Positions 59,382 to 64,000 of a stretch of 64,000 bases of DNA are shown here, piece after piece (the stretch's first letter is position 1; each line of letters starts with the position of its first letter). The notes under the pieces are model-generated. The model was not told the origin of the DNA, made no database searches, and saw only the letters and a program-made list of their open reading frames with translations. This stretch comes from Halicephalobus mephisto (lineage: Eukaryota > Nematoda > Chromadorea > Rhabditida > Panagrolaimidae). The translations under genes were made by a program, and so were the position numbers. The stretch spans positions 1 through 64,000 of the forward strand of contig SWDT01000212.1 in the NCBI GenBank assembly GCA_009193035.1, in the 5' to 3' direction.

Positions 59382-60325
59382 CATTAATTTGATTTTTCGT
59401 TTTTATTCATTAAGAGGATAAAATTGAACTTAAATGTTGTTTGATATGATTTATGAATTTATCAAAGATATTTAAAAAAATAAAGTATGAAACAGAATTT
59501 TCATTTTTTCGACGAACTCTACTTTTCTGGAAGAGAATTCCTCCGAAAATTTAATAGTTTCTACCATAAGAAAAAATTTATTCCAATTATTGTTTACTGG
59601 AATTTCCATTTATGGATTTTTTTATTAATTTAAAAAACCCAATTTTTTTGAAACTAATTTTTAATTTTTTTTATCCATGATGAAAAACTTCGATTTTAAA
59701 AAATTTGGATTTGTTTTTTTGGAAAAATTGAAAAAAGTTGAAATTCATGTAGGTTTAAAAATGAATATTAACGTCATAAACACTATTTTTATATTTTATT
59801 TGTTAAAAATTCATGATTTTTAATTTTTATTATGTTGCAAAAAAAGTAACTTTTAGTTTAATAACAAATGGGAATTTTCGTGACCAGTCGTCGTTATATA
59901 TCAACTTTTTATTTTTTACCTTTACTAAAAACACCACGTAACGCGTGACGAACAGTCCCGATTCAAGGAGTTATTTTCGTGTCGTCCCCGCAGGGCTTTT
60001 TGGTGTTTAAGAAAACAAAAATTATCATTATTTTTTTAAATTTTCGTCACAAAAGTCAAATAATTATAAAAAATATGACAATTATGTTATATTTTTGTCA
60101 CATTTCGCAATTTTCAAGAAACCAAAAGTTACGTTTTTGGGTGTTGGATTGTTTATTTCCGTTAATAGTCGAAAAACAAGGTGAGTTCTTTCGTAAGAGG
60201 TTCATTTCCGCAAAATTCGATATGAATTTACTTTGACGAAAAAATATATATTAGTTTTTTTTGTTAACGTGAATTTTAATCCGAAATATAAAATGACGTG
60301 AGATCCAGTAATTTCGCGAGGACAG
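59382..60325. mobile_element. Intergenic; longer copy of the element inserted in family member 1 (59840-60145)
   Basis: Bases 59840-59870 (GCAAAAAAAGTAACTTTTAG) and 60095-60145 (CACATTTCGCAATTTTC, CCAAAAGTTACGTTTTTGGG) are inverted relative to each other and match the two sides of 54782-54996. The middle has an unrelated CG-richer piece (AACGCGTGACGAACAGTCCC). Bases 60145-60185 are a probable non-coding first exon of family member 3, with donor AAG|GTGAGT. Confidence 0.5.
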
Positions 60326-60727
60326 TACAGTCGAATTTAGATATAGATATCCCTTCGGGACCGGGTAAAGTGTATTTTATAAGAAAGGATATACCATAGC
60401 GGGGGTAAATTTGAAGACAGAGTAACCAAATTCAATCAGACCGTATGCTATAACCCGAGATATGTTATAGCGGGGGTATCTTATATCCAAGTTCTACTGT
60501 ATTACAATTTCAGAATAAACTTGTTCCATTTCCATTTTTTATGATAGTATTACAGTCGAACTTGGATATAGATACCCCCTTGGGACCGACCAGTGTATCT
60601 TTAACAATGGATATATTACAGCGGGGATAAATTTGAAGGCAGACTAACCAAACTCACCCACTCACACTGTATGCTATAACTCGAGATATGTTATAGCGGG
60701 GGTATCTTATATGCAAATCTTACTATA
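60326..60727. mobile_element. Pair of pogo-like MITEs with spacer, block 2
   Basis: Elements 60326-60501 and about 60551-60727 repeat block 1 including the spacer. The right end of the last element is degraded (ATGCAAATCTTACTATA). It lies in the presumed 5' intron of family member 3. Confidence 0.75.
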
Positions 60728-60807
60728 ATTACAAAGAAGATGGATTTTACGAGATTTCGTGGTTTTAAACTTTGCAATTGACTTTTATTCATTTTTTGAG
60801 ATTCAGA

Positions 60808-62157
60808 ATGACTTTAAATTTGGACGTTTATCATGATCTTTTTCAAAAGTTAAAACCTTCATTCGAAGATGAAAAAAAACTAATGGCCAAATTTATACTT
60901 TCTGGAAAAGAACCTTTTTTTCTTTTGAGGAGCGCTGTGGATAAGGCGAAGGGGATTTGTTTTGGAAATTGGGGTCCCTACAACTACTATTATCGTCAAG
61001 GAGATACGTCTTATAAGATGGATCTTGGATTAGTGAGTTGATGGATTACTGTGACTTTTGTAATAAACAAATACAGGATATTGATATCATGGTCAGTAAA
61101 CACGACACACATCCGTGTATGGGACAGATTGTTCGGTGGGTGGTGTCTTCTGTCAAAAAAGTCAAAATTGACAACAAAGATCCCCTTCCAGCAGATATTG
61201 TAGACTTGTTATTGAAGAATCCCAGTGAGGTTTATCTGCTGTCAAAAGATAATCATGGTTTTTCAGATTTCAGAGAGCTATCCATAAACAAATGCGATTT
61301 CTCGACCGCGAAACTGCTGCTTGAATCCAGAAGGTTCGATTTCATCTGGATAGATTCTGATATTTTTGAAAACTTGAAAAATGTTCATATTGACACTGAA
61401 AACTTGAAATTAAAGAACATTTTTTTTGAGAATATACTAGAAGCCAAATTCATCAAAACTGATTTTTTGATTGCTGACAAGACGAAGGTCGATTTTTACG
61501 AAGATCTGTTTAGAATCGATGTCAGGCTAGTTTTTCATTTCCAGCTGATTCTAATTAGTGTTTTATAGCCGCAATTTTCAATCCTTAAAAAAATTAGAAT
61601 TATACGTCCCAAATTCGAATTTACATTTAATTTCCGAGAAAATTCATAAATTTCTAGGATTTTTAAATGATAATTTTGCTAATTTGGAATTTCTTCGACT
61701 TCAGTTTTCCGAAACAATTCTTGAAAAAGTCTACAAAAAAAACAAAGTGAACTTCGGCATGTCTCCTGATTTGGTCAAATATGTCGTAAAATACGGAATC
61801 GATCTGGCCAGTTACCACGGACGAATAAAGGTCGATATTGATCACCGAATTAATTTCAAAATAGATTCTGATTCTCCAGAAAAGTTTTTCGAAGACCACT
61901 ATGGAGAGTTGAAAAAACAATTTCCGAATTTTGTACACATCCACAACGCCGCATGTGATACGGTCAGTAAATCTCCTGAATCTGTCGAAATTACAGAAAA
62001 CTTGATGTTGAAATTCACGTTTGTTCCGATTTGCAGTACATCTTTTACCGAAAGACTTCGATGTCTCATTTACCAGTCATCTGGTGACTTTTTTAGTTGT
62101 ATATGTCATCATCAGGATCCATCGCAAACATCCCAAGATTTTCGTACTTCTTATTAG
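60808..62157 (+). CDS. Tandem family member 3, unrecognised protein
   Basis: Exons 60808-61032, 61077-61525 and 61569-62157 give 420 residues. ATG 60808 follows ATTCAG and corresponds to the start of member 2. Exon 1 has MTLNLDVYHDLFQKLKP and FILSGKEPFFLLRSAVDK. Exon 2 has GQIVRWVVSSVKKVKIDNKD, PSEVYL, FSTAKLLLESRRFDFI and HIDTENLKLKNIFFENILE. Exon 3 has NFQSLKKLELYVPNSNL and FANLEFLRLQFSET. Intron 2 has the donor CAG|GCTAGT where member 2 has CAG|GTCAGT. The last 40 residues extend beyond member 2 and are Cys/His-rich; another frame there codes a hydrophobic helix (HLVTFLVVYVIIRIH), so the 3' end is uncertain. Confidence 0.6.
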
Positions 62158-62660
62158 TCAAATCCAGATGTCAGTGAAGTTGATTTCTGTGAACAATTTA
62201 TTCGATTTTTGCAGTACTTTTTATCAATAATTATTACAGTAAGATCAATTTACAACATATATAAAGTTTATTTCTAAAAAGTCAATTAAAAATCACAAAA
62301 TTACGAAACAACAAAAAACTAAAATTTTCAAGTAATTTATTCAATTTTTAAAAAATTAAAAAAATTCGTTTTTATTTTCACAATAGTGATTTTTTTCAAC
62401 AATTTAGCAAAAATGAAAAATCACAAAATTTTTATTAATAAATTTATTACAATTTTTATTTTCTAATGTCATTAATATTTTGTAGAAATCGAAATTTTGA
62501 GAAATTTTTCACTAATTTTTGATGATTTTCGTTACAAAAGTACATTAATAAAAAATTACTTTTTGTCAAAAAAATCAAAGTTGAATTTTCAGCATATTTC
62601 CAAATGTTGAATTATTCAATTTTAAAAATAAGCTTTTGCTGAGACAGAAATTATGATAGA
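62158..62660. other. Gene-free AT-rich stretch
   Basis: Long A/T runs; nothing supportable seen. Confidence 0.5.
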
Positions 62661-62993
62661 GGTCCTGAAGAGATAGTTTGAGTATCAGGGACTGTAGAAT
62701 ACTGTAGGACGTTAGTGAGACTACCGGTTGTCTTTTGTAATTGCAAAACGTAATTATTGTCTTATTGTTAAAGATTAGCGAAATTTTTCTTGTTCTTATC
62801 CTGACAGTTGTTTTTTAATTAATTTAATTTTTATTATAGTACTGTCAGGATTGGAACAGGAAAAATGTCACTGATCTTTAACAAGACAGATAATAATTAC
62901 GTATCTTGCAATCATAAAAGACAACTGAGGGTCTCACTAATGTCCTACAGTATTCTACAGTCCCTGATATTCAGGCTATCTCTCGGGACACCA
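62661..62993. mobile_element. Foldback element with about 150-bp inverted arms
   Basis: The left arm 62661-62815 (GAGATAGTTTGAGTATCAGG, GACTGTAGAATACTGTAGGA, TTATCCTGACAG) is the reverse complement of 62839-62993 with scattered differences. The loop is about 23 bp and AT-rich. A partial relative lies at 46895-46985. No coding capacity. Confidence 0.8.
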
Positions 62994-63036
62994 TTTTCTA
63001 ACATTAAATTTCAATTCCAAAATTTTAAAAATTAAA

Positions 63037-63110
63037 AAGGTCAAGTTGTTGTGAACGGGGGGGTTCAATGATAACCCGCTCACTCCGGACCTCGAAAGTG
63101 AGAAAAAAAA
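63037..63110. repeat. Hairpin-containing repeat, copy 2
   Basis: GGTCAAGTTGTTGTGAACGG, then a short loop, then AACCCGCTCACTCCGGACC, matching copy 1 at 51845. The stem GTGAACGGG/CCCGCTCAC keeps pairing at the position where copy 1 has C:G, by changing both sides to T:A. Bases 63110-64000 are AT-rich and without a supportable gene. Confidence 0.5.
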
Positions 63111-64000
63111 AATATGTTTTTAAAGATCCAAGGAAATTGAATCTGACAGAAAAACTGGGTAGAGTCAGAAGAGCCAGACAACGAGACAACAGCCCATTTT
63201 TTCCTTTTCACCAGCTGGCCAGATGATTACGTAACCATGGATAAGTTGGGACATTTTCGTTTTGAAATTTTAAAGTTTCTTTAAAAAACAATTTTTTCGA
63301 GGAAATTGTTCAAATATCGTTCGAAAACATCAAAATAAATTTTTTAATTTCAATTATTAATTTTTTTATATTTTTAAAATCAGTAAATATTACTGTAAAA
63401 ATAATAAAAATAATTTAAAATTTAAAAATTTAGTAATTTTAAAATTTAATTTTCCGATCCAATTCGAAATTTAAAAAAATACAGTATACTATCAAAAATG
63501 ACGAAAATATTAAAAATTTTTAATAAAATATTTTTTACTTTTTAAATTACCGTAATTTGAAAAAATTAATTTTATTATTAAAAAAATTTTTAAAATAAAT
63601 ACCGTAAAGATTTTAAAATTTATTTCGAAATAACTTCAATTTTAAAAGTTATTTTTTAATTTTATTTATTATCCAATTAAATACAACTTTACAGATATGG
63701 AAAAATGAAGATCATTGCAAAATACAGTATACCGTATAATTTTCACTCGAGAAAAACCATAATTTTCAAACTGCAAAAATAGCAAATTTAAAATTTTCAA
63801 ACAAAATTTAAAAATTATAAAAAACAATAAATTTCCAAAACAGCTTTGTCATTTTCGATTTTTCTGTAAATTTATGCAAATTTACCGTTTCCCATATTTC
63901 GTAATTCACAAATCCCAATGTCTTATTCGTTTTCAGATCACAATGCGGAATGGTAATTCGATGGATAAAAAATGTTAAAAATTCTTACAAAAAATAAGAA

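Noticed and set aside
63925..63990. Possible gene start at the right edge (TTTTCAG then ATG at 63943)
   Set aside because: The acceptor and ATG are suggestive, but only 16 codons fit before a stop or an unseen donor; the window ends before it can be judged.

Overview
The window is AT-rich nuclear DNA from a nematode, probably a rhabditid. Four observations support this. Introns are short (about 43-50 bp is common) with TTTTCAG-type acceptors. Acceptor-like AGs sit just upstream of several start codons, as expected for spliced-leader trans-splicing. Two repeats carry an exact copy of the 22-nt nematode SL1 leader. The genes include nematode-only chemoreceptor classes (Srh-like, Srt, Srd-like). 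The gene order is not one I recognise, so I do not name a species.

Layout. Bases 1-7100 are AT-rich tandem repeats plus clusters of a self-complementary repeat (core GGATAGTGACT / AGTCACTATCC), with small islands of balanced composition that may be exons or regulatory modules. At 7104-9654 (+) lies a LIM-homeobox gene of the Lhx2/9-apterous class (ttx-3 orthologue). At 10368-12464 (+) lies lysyl-tRNA synthetase with alternative first exons for cytosolic and mitochondrial forms. From 13.2 to 17.4 kb the same repeat family surrounds the exons of a single-pass membrane protein with a Crumbs-like tail (last exon ends 17639). At 17836-19741 (-) is a long disordered protein with E2F-like palindromes upstream.

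From 21 to 37 kb is an accessory region. It holds an Srh-like receptor (-), two decayed Srh relics, a small Cys-rich/PPPPY protein, a dead Tc3-like transposon, an Srt receptor (+), an intracellular trypsin-fold protein (+) and an Srd-like receptor (-). A 244-bp inverted repeat pair brackets about 5.9 kb (25743-31618) that includes the Tc3 relic and the Srt gene. From 38.6 to 45.4 kb are a two-exon nematode protein (-), a roughly 1090-residue P-loop GTPase with an unrecognised N-terminal half (+), and possible membrane-segment exons.

At 46.0-46.8 kb is a frameshifted vWA-like pseudogene (-). At 48229-51751 (+) is a peroxisomal acyl-CoA oxidase ending in SKM. Its introns contain one cluster of the GGATAGTGACT repeat and one SL1-bearing repeat. 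At 53221-53292 (-) is an initiator-type tRNA-Met. From 54.3 to 62.2 kb are three tandem paralogues of an unrecognised fast-evolving family. The first is broken by an inserted element. The other two appear intact, and the last uses a GC donor. They are interspersed with pogo-like MITE pairs, and another foldback element follows at 62.7-63.0 kb.

The conserved single-copy genes (ttx-3, kars, acox) are unrelated in function and simply neighbours. The chemoreceptors, GTPase and tandem family look like lineage-specific, rapidly turning-over genes. Gene models are hand-built from reading frames and splice signals. No alignment or search could be run.
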